From an uncultured Bacteroidales bacterium (GTDB taxonomy: Bacteria > Bacteroidota > Bacteroidia > Bacteroidales > Bacteroidaceae), in contig CACXLY010000127.1 of NCBI GenBank assembly GCA_902768605.1, forward strand, positions 1 through 6,270: 6,270 bases of DNA. The letters are read 5' to 3'. Shown here piece after piece: positions 1 through 5,769 of the stretch. How positions within the stretch are numbered: the first letter of the stretch is position 1; each line of letters begins with the position of its first letter. A program made the translations under genes and the position numbers. The notes beneath the pieces are model-generated. The model was not told the origin of the DNA. It did no database searches and worked only from the letters and a program-made list of their open reading frames with translations.

Positions 1-82
1 GTGCTTTCAGCACTTAGTTGTTACGATGTCTTCTTTACGGGGGTTGCACCCCCGCCTGTATTCTTATCAGGCTTTCAGCCTT
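1..82. repeat. REP-like cluster of three short perfect hairpins
   Basis: Three inverted repeats with three-base loops follow each other. The first is GTGCT-TTC-AGCAC at 1-13. The second is CGGGGGT-TGC-ACCCCCG at 38-54, a 7-bp stem. The third is AGGCT-TTC-AGCCT at 69-81. The first and third share the TTC loop and a CT/AG stem end. In addition, GCCTG at 54-58 can pair with CAGGC at 68-72, so the second and third hairpins can refold. Compact tandem hairpins in an intergenic setting are typical of REP elements mobilised by single-strand (Y1/RAYT-type) transposases. No transposase is visible here and the left edge cuts the region, so the class is inferred. It lies upstream of the metal exporter and could also act as a terminator for a gene to the left. 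Confidence 0.5.
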
Positions 83-189
83 CATCTTTCCTCAACTAAA
101 CTCTTACACTTATCCGAAAAGCGTGCCAACTACTATATCATTGCTTCAAAAAAAACGCGTCGAAGCATAGCTAATTCAAAACTATTTGC

Positions 190-197
190 TATCTTTG
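190..197 (+). promoter_or_regulatory. Candidate -7 element of the CDF exporter promoter
   Basis: TATCTTTG matches the Bacteroidetes -7 consensus TAnnTTTG and sits 23 nt upstream of the ATG at 221. No clear TTTG -33 element is found 19-21 nt further upstream, so the promoter is only partly supported. Its position implies that translation begins at 221 and not at the upstream in-frame ATG at 26. Confidence 0.5.
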
Positions 198-220
198 TCC
201 TCGTTTTAGCGTTTTTCGAG

Positions 221-1111
221 ATGGACAGGAACAAACGAATCTACAGGGTGACGCTGTGGGGAGGGGCGGTGAATGTGCTGCTCCTGGCCTTCAAGTTCAC
301 GGCGGGCATCGCGGGACATAGTGCTGCGATGGTGGCCGACGCGGCGCATTCGCTCTCCGACTTCGTGACGGACATCATCGTGCTGGCCTTCGTCCACATC
401 AGCGGCAAACCGAAAGACAAGTCGCACGACTACGGCCACGGGAAGTACGAGACTTTGGCGCTGACCATCATCGGCCTCATGCTGCTCGCCGTCAGCGTGG
501 GAATCGTCTATGGCGGACTTGTGAAGATTGTCGCCTGGATGCGGGGCGAGCAACTACCTGCCCCGGGGATGCTGGCTCTCCTGGCTGCCCTGCTCTCCAT
601 TATATTGAAGGAAGGCGTCTTCCACTATACGATTGTGAAGGCGATGGAACTGGAGTCGCAGGCACTCGAGGCGAATGCCTGGCACCATCGCAGCGATGCG
701 CTGTCCTCGATAGGCACGGCGATAGGCATCGGCGGCGCCATCTTCTTGGGGAGCCGTTGGGCGGTGCTCGACCCCTTGGCATCCGTCGTGGTGGGTATCT
801 TCATTGCGAAGGTGTCGTTCGACCTGCTTAGAAATGGCTTTGGCGACCTCATGGAGCAGTCGCTGCCCGACGATGTGGAACAGGAAATCCTGCGACAGGC
901 TGGCTCAGTAGAGGGCGTGGAGGAACCTCACGACCTGCGGACGCGACGCATCGGCAACCATTATGCCATCGAGCTTCACATCCTGATGGACGGGAATGTC
1001 CCGCTCCTTGTGGCTCACGACCGCGCATCGGAGGTGGAGGAGCGGCTGAGGAAATTATACGGCGAAGAGACGCACGTCGTGGTGCATGTAGAGCCCTTAA
1101 CTAGTTCATAG
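221..1111 (+). CDS. Cation diffusion facilitator (CDF) family metal exporter
   Basis: This 296-residue inner-membrane protein, of normal CDF length, most likely exports Zn(II) or Fe(II) by proton antiport. The N-terminal part carries the transmembrane helices. Helix 2 holds HSLSD (H43, D47) and helix 5 holds HHRSD (H155, D159). These HxxxD pairs occupy the positions of the transport-site ligands in YiiP and its relatives. After about residue 210 comes a cytoplasmic ZT-dimer domain with H237, H253, H266, H289 and E291 placed like the regulatory zinc ligands of that domain. The frame is open back to 26, but I chose the ATG at 221: the added 65 residues would be translated hairpin repeat, and a candidate promoter lies at 190. 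The last codons and the stop lie inside a 7-bp repeat array, so the C-terminal tail may have been set by the repeat. Metal specificity is inferred. Confidence 0.88.
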   Translation: MDRNKRIYRVTLWGGAVNVLLLAFKFTAGIAGHSAAMVADAAHSLSDFVTDIIVLAFVHISGKPKDKSHDYGHGKYETLALTIIGLMLLAVSVGIVYGGLVKIVAWMRGEQLPAPGMLALLAALLSIILKEGVFHYTIVKAMELESQALEANAWHHRSDALSSIGTAIGIGGAIFLGSRWAVLDPLASVVVGIFIAKVSFDLLRNGFGDLMEQSLPDDVEQEILRQAGSVEGVEEPHDLRTRRIGNHYAIELHILMDGNVPLLVAHDRASEVEERLRKLYGEETHVVVHVEPLTSS

Positions 1112-1129
1112 TTCATAGTCCATAGTTGT
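1102..1129. repeat. Heptad array 1, unit TAGTTCA
   Basis: Four consecutive 7-bp units: TAGTTCA, TAGTTCA, TAGTCCA, TAGTTGT. The array begins inside the CDF gene, and its second unit supplies the TAG stop at 1109-1111. It is directly followed by array 2 after one base. Confidence 0.85.
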
Positions 1130-1130
1130 C

Positions 1131-1165
1131 AATTAAGAATTAAGAAAGAAGAATTAAGAATAATG
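1131..1165. repeat. Heptad array 2, unit AATTAAG
   Basis: Five consecutive 7-bp units in strict register: AATTAAG, AATTAAG, AAAGAAG, AATTAAG, AATAATG. The unit in rotated form, TTAAGAA, is nearly the reverse complement of array 3 (TTAAGAG). Confidence 0.85.
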
Positions 1166-1208
1166 ACTAGCAGTAAGCAAAACTCTTAACTCTTAACTCT
1201 TAACTTTT
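1135..1208. terminator. Possible bidirectional terminator formed by arrays 2 and 3
   Basis: Array 2 and array 3 form an imperfect inverted repeat. Bases 1149-1161 pair with 1182-1194 apart from two A/C mismatches, and the pairing resumes further out between 1135-1145 and 1198-1208 with another mismatch and one wobble. The loop is about 20 nt. The location between two convergent genes fits a shared terminator. There is no clean T-run after the stem, and no stronger terminator exists between the two stop codons. Confidence 0.3.
1181..1208. repeat. Heptad array 3, unit AACTCTT
   Basis: Four consecutive 7-bp units: AACTCTT three times, then AACTTTT. The unit differs by one base from AACTCTA of array 4. 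A 15-nt non-repeated spacer (1166-1180) separates it from array 2. Confidence 0.85.
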
Positions 1209-1214
1209 TAACTG

Positions 1215-1249
1215 ACTCTACACTCTACACTCTAAACTCTAAACTTTAA
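1215..1249. repeat. Heptad array 4, unit ACTCTAM (M = A/C)
   Basis: Five consecutive 7-bp units: ACTCTAC, ACTCTAC, ACTCTAA, ACTCTAA, ACTTTAA. The last unit contains the minus-strand stop codon at 1246-1248 of the oxidoreductase gene. The block of arrays therefore runs from one stop codon to the opposing one. Confidence 0.85.
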
Positions 1250-2412
1250 GCCAACACCCACTTCACCCACTTGCCCTCCTTGCTCTGGCTGGATGCCACC
1301 ATCGTCTCGATGAACTGCAGTCCGCGCACGCCGTCATAGACATTCGGGAAGTCAAGACATTCCGGCGAAGGCGTCTCGCCTTTCGCTTTGGCGCGAACCG
1401 TCGCCACGAAGTTGCGGTAGATGTTTGCAAAGGCTTCGATGTAGCCTTCGGGGTGTCCGCCAGGCGTTCGCGTGTTCCATTTGGCCAGGCTGCACATGTA
1501 TCCATTGCCTGTGCGGATAATCTCGGCGGGCCGGTCAGCCCATCGTGCCGTCAGCGTATTGGGCTCCATCTGATGCCATTCAAAGCCTCCCTTTTCACCA
1601 TAGACACGGATGGAGAGCCTGTTCTCCTCGCCCGCGGCAATCTGCGTGGCATGCAGCACGCCGCGCACGCCGTTCGTGAAGTGCAGGAAAGCCGCAGCAT
1701 CGTCGTCGATGGGGCGTCCCTCGACGAACGTGTTGAGTTCGGCACACAGCTCTGTCACCTTCTCGCCCGTCACGTACTCCGAGAGGTGCCAGGCGTGCGT
1801 ACCGATGTCGCCGGTGCAGCCACCTTTGCCCGATTGACTGGGGTCGGTGCGCCAGCCGGCATTGTTGCCGCCCTCCAGCTCGATGCGCTGCGAGAGCCAG
1901 CCCTGCGTGTACTCGACATATACACGGCGCAACTTGCCAAGCTGACCCTCGGCAATGCGCGTCTTCATCTCCTTGACGGCAGGGTAGCCGGAGTAGGTGT
2001 GGGTGAGGGCGAGCGTGAGACCCGTCCGCTCCACCTTCTCCTGCAGCTTCAAGGCTTCCTCCAGCGAGAAGGTCATCGGTTTGTCCAGCACGACGTTGAA
2101 CCCGAGGTCGAGCGCCAGGGCGGCCTGCTCGTAATGCACCTTATTTGGCGTCACGATGGCCACGAAGTCCATACGCTCGCCTTTGGGCAAGGCAGCCTCT
2201 TTCTCCATCATCTCTTTGTAGTCGTGATAGATGCGTTCGCTGGGGACGTGCCATGCCTCGCCCGTCGCCAGCGACGTCTGATAGTTGCGGCTGAAGCAAC
2301 CGCATACGAGTTCGATGTCGTTCTCCATCAATGCCGCGCGCAGATGGATAGGGCCTATCATGGCGTTTCCTCCGCCGCCAATCATGCCCATTCTGAGTTT
2401 CCTTTCTTTCAT
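1246..2412 (-). CDS. Gfo/Idh/MocA family oxidoreductase
   Basis: This 388-residue cytoplasmic NAD(P)-dependent dehydrogenase belongs to the family that oxidises or reduces sugars, inositols and sugar derivatives. The N-terminal Rossmann fold shows the dinucleotide-binding loop GGGGNAMIG (12-20) and TPNKVH (88-93). DKP (110-112) stands where the family usually has EKP. The C-terminal substrate domain carries GDIGTHAWH (201-209), whose D202 and H206 fit the catalytic Asp/His of the family. The ATG at 2412 lies 11 nt after the stop of the TIM-barrel gene, so the two are almost certainly co-transcribed and translated in sequence. The leader is A-rich with no Shine-Dalgarno sequence, usual for Bacteroidetes. 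The stop codon is embedded in a 7-bp repeat array. The substrate cannot be named from sequence. The pairing with a sugar isomerase suggests a keto-sugar or inositol-type substrate. Confidence 0.9.
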   Translation of the reverse strand: MKERKLRMGMIGGGGNAMIGPIHLRAALMENDIELVCGCFSRNYQTSLATGEAWHVPSERIYHDYKEMMEKEAALPKGERMDFVAIVTPNKVHYEQAALALDLGFNVVLDKPMTFSLEEALKLQEKVERTGLTLALTHTYSGYPAVKEMKTRIAEGQLGKLRRVYVEYTQGWLSQRIELEGGNNAGWRTDPSQSGKGGCTGDIGTHAWHLSEYVTGEKVTELCAELNTFVEGRPIDDDAAAFLHFTNGVRGVLHATQIAAGEENRLSIRVYGEKGGFEWHQMEPNTLTARWADRPAEIIRTGNGYMCSLAKWNTRTPGGHPEGYIEAFANIYRNFVATVRAKAKGETPSPECLDFPNVYDGVRGLQFIETMVASSQSKEGKWVKWVLA

Positions 2413-2423
2413 GATATTGTTTG

Positions 2424-3419
2424 TTAGGATTTGATTGCTGAGTCGAACTTGATGTCAGAGGGTTTGAAGTCTATCTTGCGGACAAACTCCAGGGCCTCGC
2501 GGGCACCATATTCCCTGTCCATTCCCGAGTCTTCCCATTCAACGGAAAGCGGGCCTTCGTAGTTGTAGGCATTCAGCACGCGGATGATTTCCTCGAAATT
2601 GACGTCGCCATGACCTAAAGAACGGAAGTTCCAGCCTCGACGCATGTCACCAAAGTCGATATGCGAGCAGAGAAGGCCGTTGCGGCCATTCAGCGTCACG
2701 GCACAATCCTTCATGTGAACATGATAGACGCGGTGGATGAAGTCCTCCAGGAAGAGGTGAGGCGAGATGCCCTGCCATTGAAGATGGCTCGGGTCGAAGT
2801 TCAAGCCAAATTCAGGCCAGTCCTTGAACTTCTCGAGCAGGCGCTTTGTGGTGTAGTAGTCGAAGGCTATTTCGGCGGGATGTACCTCGAGGCAGTATTT
2901 GATTCCATACTCGCGGAAGACCTCCAGGATGGGGCACCACAGGTCGTATATCTCCTGGAATCCGCGCTCAATCATCTCTTCTGTGGTCTGAGGGAACGAG
3001 TACATATACTTCCAAATGGGCGAGCCCACGAAGCCCGTCACGCAATAGGCGCCCAACTTGGCGGCAGCAACAGCCGTCGCCTTCATCGTTCGGATTGCCC
3101 AAGCCCTGATGCCATCGGGATTGTCGGCCAGTTCTGCAGGGGCGAAGTTGTTTAGGCGAGGGTCGTTGTAGTCGCCCACGCATTGGCTCGGGACATGCGA
3201 GCAAAGTGCTTTCACCACAAGGCCGTGTCGCTTGAAGACGGCCTTTATCTCCTCCACATAAGCATCGTCTTCAGCTGCCCGGATAGGGTTCAGATGGTTG
3301 CCCCAAGTGGCGAGCTCGATGCCGTCGTAGCCCATCTCGGCGGCCTTGCTGCACAAAGTGTCCAGGTCCATGTCTGCCCATTGACAGCTCATGAGCGTTA
3401 CTAATCTGGGTTTTCTCAT
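2424..3419 (-). CDS. Xylose-isomerase-like TIM-barrel sugar phosphate isomerase/epimerase
   Basis: This 331-residue protein has the AP-endonuclease-2/xylose-isomerase-like TIM-barrel fold. It has no signal peptide and is expected in the cytoplasm, isomerising or epimerising a sugar or keto-sugar. Putative divalent-metal ligands follow the order of ketose 3-epimerases: E178 in CLEVHP, D209 with H212 in NFDPSH, H235 in HVHMKD, and E294 in SVEWED. The N-terminal strand continues into MGYDGIEL (29-36), a typical barrel start. It is the first gene of a two-gene minus-strand operon; the oxidoreductase follows after 11 nt. A well-formed promoter lies upstream at 3475-3505, giving a leader of roughly 50 nt. 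The pairing with a Gfo/Idh/MocA enzyme is common in Bacteroidetes loci that process oxidised sugars or inositols. The substrate is unknown. The start is the ATG at 3419, just after an A/T-rich leader. Confidence 0.9.
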   Translation of the reverse strand: MRKPRLVTLMSCQWADMDLDTLCSKAAEMGYDGIELATWGNHLNPIRAAEDDAYVEEIKAVFKRHGLVVKALCSHVPSQCVGDYNDPRLNNFAPAELADNPDGIRAWAIRTMKATAVAAAKLGAYCVTGFVGSPIWKYMYSFPQTTEEMIERGFQEIYDLWCPILEVFREYGIKYCLEVHPAEIAFDYYTTKRLLEKFKDWPEFGLNFDPSHLQWQGISPHLFLEDFIHRVYHVHMKDCAVTLNGRNGLLCSHIDFGDMRRGWNFRSLGHGDVNFEEIIRVLNAYNYEGPLSVEWEDSGMDREYGAREALEFVRKIDFKPSDIKFDSAIKS

Positions 3420-3474
3420 GATTTATAGATGTATAATAGGGTTGATAAAAGTGCTTTTGTTGCCATTTCTTGTG

Positions 3475-3505
3475 CAAATATACAATTTAGTGAGCGATAT
3501 TCAAA
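3475..3505 (-). promoter_or_regulatory. Promoter of the isomerase-oxidoreductase operon
   Basis: On the minus strand, TTTG (3505-3502) and TATATTTG (3482-3475) are separated by exactly 19 nt. This matches the Bacteroidetes consensus TTTG-N19-21-TAnnTTTG. Transcription should start around 3468, about 50 nt before the ATG at 3419. This is the best promoter in the window. Confidence 0.75.
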
Positions 3506-3546
3506 GAAGAGCTCGTTTTTTTCCTCATACTTAACAGAATTATTAG

Positions 3547-3554
3547 TATCTTTG
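3547..3554 (+). promoter_or_regulatory. Promoter -7 element of the rhamnosidase-peptidase unit
   Basis: TATCTTTG, followed by CA, is a strong match to the Bacteroidetes -7 element. It lies 52 nt upstream of the ATG at 3607. No clear TTTG -33 element is present; the expected region near 3520 is a T-rich run. It is divergent from the minus-strand promoter, with the two -7 elements about 65 bp apart, so one regulator could control both units. Confidence 0.6.
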
Positions 3555-3606
3555 CATGCAGAAAACGCATGAAACGCGCATTGTCCGTCAAAAACTTTAA
3601 TATAAT

Positions 3607-4116
3607 ATGTGTCATCTGAGCCATTTGCGACATTTGTTATTGGTCAGCATCTTTTTGATTCCAGTTTTTGGACAGGCCGAGGAATGGAAAGGACAGTATC
3701 TGACGTTGGAGCATCATCAGAGCCGCCCCAACACTTGGATGCTCTGGCGCAAGAAAGCAAACGTCGAGAAAGTGCCGGCATCGGTAAAGGCAAAGATAGC
3801 GACGGACTCGAAATACTGGCTCTATATCAACGAGCAACTGGTAGTCTTCGAGGGCGGTCTGAAACGCGGCCCGGCTCCCAACAGCAGTTATTATGACGAG
3901 GTGGAAATAGCTCCCTATCTGAAGCCTGGCGAGAACCTGATAGCCGTGCTGACTTGGTACTTCGGGCTGAATGGTTTCAGTCATGTCAACAGCAGCCCAA
4001 ACCCAACTATCGCATCTCCGAGAGCAATATCCGGTTTGATGCGCGGAGGGAGGAACAGGGATGGTACAAAAACAGCTACACATACGGTCTGGAGGAAGTG
4101 CTGCCCGTCGATGTAG
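3607..4116 (+). CDS. 5' part of the GH78-type rhamnosidase: signal peptide and N-terminal beta-sandwich
   Basis: Read in its own frame this gives 169 residues. Residues 1-24 form a Sec signal peptide: HLRH, then a hydrophobic core LLLVSIFLIPVF, and a likely cleavage after GQA before EEW. So the enzyme would reach the periplasm or outer surface. Residues about 25-130 match the N-terminal region of GH78-like proteins: TDSKYWLYINEQLVVFEGG, LKRGP, YYDEVEIAPYLKPGENLIAVLTWYFG, GFSHVNSS. After residue 130 the sequence (PNPTIASPRAISG...) has no family resemblance and ends at 4116, so those 39 residues are out-of-frame tail. The ATG at 3607 is chosen because it starts the signal peptide and follows a TAnnTTTG promoter by about 50 nt. 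Confidence 0.7.
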   Translation: MCHLSHLRHLLLVSIFLIPVFGQAEEWKGQYLTLEHHQSRPNTWMLWRKKANVEKVPASVKAKIATDSKYWLYINEQLVVFEGGLKRGPAPNSSYYDEVEIAPYLKPGENLIAVLTWYFGLNGFSHVNSSPNPTIASPRAISGLMRGGRNRDGTKTATHTVWRKCCPSM

Positions 4117-5735
4117 AGAATTGCGCGTTGGGCAAACTGGTGAAGAGACCTATCCCAATGTGGAAAGACCTTGGGCTCCGGGAATACGTAAGTACGGAGC
4201 AACGTGGCGACACCCTGGTTTGTCGTCTGCCCTACAACTGCCAATGCACCCCTTATATGCGGCTCAAGTCGTCCGACGAGGGCCTGCTCGTCAAGATTCA
4301 GACAGACGTCCACATGATAGGCGGCTCGGCCACTCCAAGATGCGAGTACATTACCCGCAAAGGCGAGCAGGAGTACGAGAACTTCGGATGGTTCAATGGT
4401 CACGATGTGTGGTACATCCTGCCCAAGGGCGTGGAGATGGAAGAGGTGAAATTCCGCGAGACGGGTTATGGATGCGACTTTGTGGAACCCTTCCGTTGCA
4501 ACGACCCGTTCTTCAACGAATTGTGGCTTCGTGCCCAACGCACCCTTTACATCACGATGAGGGACAACTTCATGGACTGTCCCGATCGCGAGCGAGGACA
4601 ATGGTGGGGCGATGCTGTGAACGAGTTGGGCGAGGCTTATTACGCTCTGAGTCCCGAGGGTGCACAGATGGGCTTCAAGGGATTGAACGAACTGTTCAAC
4701 TGGCAGCGAGCAGATGGCATCATGTACTCGCCCGTTCCGGCTGGAAACTGGAACAAGGAACTGCCCTCGCAGATTCTGGCTACTTGCGGATGGTACGGCA
4801 TCTATACCCAATGCTTCTATGCGGGTGATTTCTCAATTGCCAAGACACATTATGCTCGTCTGCATCGTTATCTGCATGATGTTTGGCAAACAGATGCCGA
4901 CGGACTTGTCCTCTTGCGTCATGGTGACTGGTTCTGGGGCGATTGGGGTGAGAACATAGACCAACTCCTACTGCAGAACTGTTGGTATTACTTGGCTCTG
5001 AAGGGTGAACTTGAACTCGCTAAAATTCTTGATAAAGCGAATGATGTGGCTCAGATAGAAGGCATGTTGAAAAGGATGGCAGACAGCTTCGACAAGCGGT
5101 TTTGGAAGGATGGCGTGTACCGTTCCCCCGACTATACCGGCGAGACCGACGACCGAGGAAATGCCCTTGCTGTCGTGTCGGGACTGGCATCGGAAGATAA
5201 ATACAAAGCGCTGACCGAATGCCTGACGAAGGAATACCACGCCAGTCCTTATATGGAGAAATATGTGCTGGAAGCCTTGTTCCAGATGAATGCTGCCAGC
5301 CAAGGATTGGACCGCATACGCAAGCGCTATAAGCCTATGCTGGATTTCCCTGGGCTGACTACATTACCAGAAAACTGGATGCCCGAAGGAACAAAGCCCA
5401 AGCCGGGCGAACCGATGGTCAACTCTTGCTGGGGAACGTATAATCACGGGTGGAGTGGCGGTCCCCTGACCATCTTGAGCCAGAAGGTATGTGGCATCGA
5501 GCCGACTTCGCCCGGGTTCAAGACCTTCCGCATCCGTCCCCAACTGGGATATCTGAAAGAGGCTTCATGCACCATCGAGAGCGTCAGCGGCAAAATTACC
5601 GTAGACATCCAGAAGAAAGGGAAGCAGATGGAAATCTCGACCCTCGTACCTGAAGGCTGTACGGCGGAGGTCGTCTTTCCTAATGGAAAAACGAAGAAGT
5701 TGGAGCAGGGATGGCATCAGGTTAAGGGGATTTAG
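3954..5735 (+). CDS. 3' part of the GH78-type rhamnosidase: catalytic and C-terminal domains
   Basis: The open frame is 593 codons counted from a TTG at 3954, but family-like sequence begins only at PKPNYR (residue 15). There is no credible independent start, so this is the continuation of the gene at 3607. The (alpha/alpha)6-barrel motif DCPDRERGQWWGD supplies D208, E213 and D220, with the spacing of the acidic catalytic and substrate-binding residues of GH78. NELGEAYYAL and MYSPVPAGNWNKELP follow. A later candidate catalytic Glu is E473 in TTLPENW. NSCWGTYNHGWSGGPLTILS (490-509) and the beta-sandwich tail (GFKTFRIRPQLGYLKEASCT onward) complete the fold. All core motifs are intact. Strict substrate specificity for L-rhamnose is not proven, since many related proteins are only described as GH78-like. 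Confidence 0.82.
   Translation: MVLRAEWFQSCQQQPKPNYRISESNIRFDARREEQGWYKNSYTYGLEEVLPVDVENCALGKLVKRPIPMWKDLGLREYVSTEQRGDTLVCRLPYNCQCTPYMRLKSSDEGLLVKIQTDVHMIGGSATPRCEYITRKGEQEYENFGWFNGHDVWYILPKGVEMEEVKFRETGYGCDFVEPFRCNDPFFNELWLRAQRTLYITMRDNFMDCPDRERGQWWGDAVNELGEAYYALSPEGAQMGFKGLNELFNWQRADGIMYSPVPAGNWNKELPSQILATCGWYGIYTQCFYAGDFSIAKTHYARLHRYLHDVWQTDADGLVLLRHGDWFWGDWGENIDQLLLQNCWYYLALKGELELAKILDKANDVAQIEGMLKRMADSFDKRFWKDGVYRSPDYTGETDDRGNALAVVSGLASEDKYKALTECLTKEYHASPYMEKYVLEALFQMNAASQGLDRIRKRYKPMLDFPGLTTLPENWMPEGTKPKPGEPMVNSCWGTYNHGWSGGPLTILSQKVCGIEPTSPGFKTFRIRPQLGYLKEASCTIESVSGKITVDIQKKGKQMEISTLVPEGCTAEVVFPNGKTKKLEQGWHQVKGI
3996..4002 (+). other. Slippery-type heptamer CCCAAAC at the frame junction
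   Basis: In the upstream frame the bases read C CCA AAC, the X XXY YYZ arrangement of -1 frameshift sites. A -1 slip here joins HVNSS directly to PNYRISESN in the catalytic frame. A weak downstream stem is possible (CTCCG 4016-4020 with CGGAG 4044-4048), but it is short, has a 23-nt loop, and is spaced 13 nt away. The site may be accidental. Confidence 0.3.
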
Positions 5736-5736
5736 A

Positions 5737-5759
5737 AAATAAGAGAATAAGAAATTAAG
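5737..5759. repeat. Short A-rich 7-8 bp repeat between rhamnosidase and peptidase genes
   Basis: AAATAAG, AGAATAAG and AAATTAAG follow in tandem. They resemble the AATTAAG unit of array 2, but with 7-8 bp spacing. They fill most of the 34-nt gap between the stop at 5735 and the ATG at 5770. No promoter or terminator is seen in the gap, which suggests read-through between the genes. Confidence 0.55.
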
Positions 5760-5769
5760 ATACTATACT

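Larger units (their letters stand above)
3607..5735 (+). pseudogene. Frame-broken GH78-type alpha-L-rhamnosidase gene
   Basis: Two overlapping frames encode consecutive parts of one secreted GH78-like glycosidase, which would cleave alpha-L-rhamnosyl linkages. Frame 1 (from 3607) carries the signal peptide and the start of the N-terminal beta-sandwich. Frame 3 carries PNYRISESNIRFDAR onward through the whole catalytic and C-terminal domains. The two join cleanly only with a -1 shift at about 3996-4002. From memory of the family, roughly 30 residues that normally lie between the GFSHxSSG-like strand and PNxRLxESN are also absent, so the simplest reading is a small deletion that also shifted the frame. 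No other stop interrupts the remaining gene, so the lesion is recent, or it is an assembly error, or expression uses frameshifting. The gene is divergent from the isomerase operon and is followed after 34 nt by the peptidase gene. Confidence 0.75.

Noticed and set aside
142..167. Inverted repeat TGCTTC ... GAAGCA upstream of the CDF promoter
   Set aside because: A 6-bp stem with a 14-nt loop in A/T-rich DNA is weak and could easily occur by chance.
26..220. Upstream in-frame extension of the metal exporter from an ATG at 26
   Set aside because: The 65 added residues are translated hairpin repeat and A/T-rich leader, with no CDF similarity. A -7 element at 190 and normal family length favour the ATG at 221.
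1102..1249. CRISPR-like array
   Set aside because: The units are 7 bp with no spacers, so this is simple tandem repetition and not a repeat-spacer structure.
1453..2427. Long plus-strand open frame (324 codons) opposite the oxidoreductase
   Set aside because: It is antisense to a gene with clear family motifs, has no recognisable domain, and arises from codon bias of the real gene on the other strand.
2661..3155. Plus-strand open frame opposite the TIM-barrel gene
   Set aside because: It is the antisense shadow of a well-supported isomerase gene, without any domain signature.
3447..3458. Palindrome AAAAGTGCTTTT in the leader of the isomerase operon
   Set aside because: The arms are mostly A/T with a 2-base centre. 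There is no second copy near the divergent promoter to support an operator.
3981..4811. Minus-strand open frame (276 codons) opposite the rhamnosidase
   Set aside because: It mirrors the GH78 catalytic region, shows no motif of its own, and has no promoter or start context.
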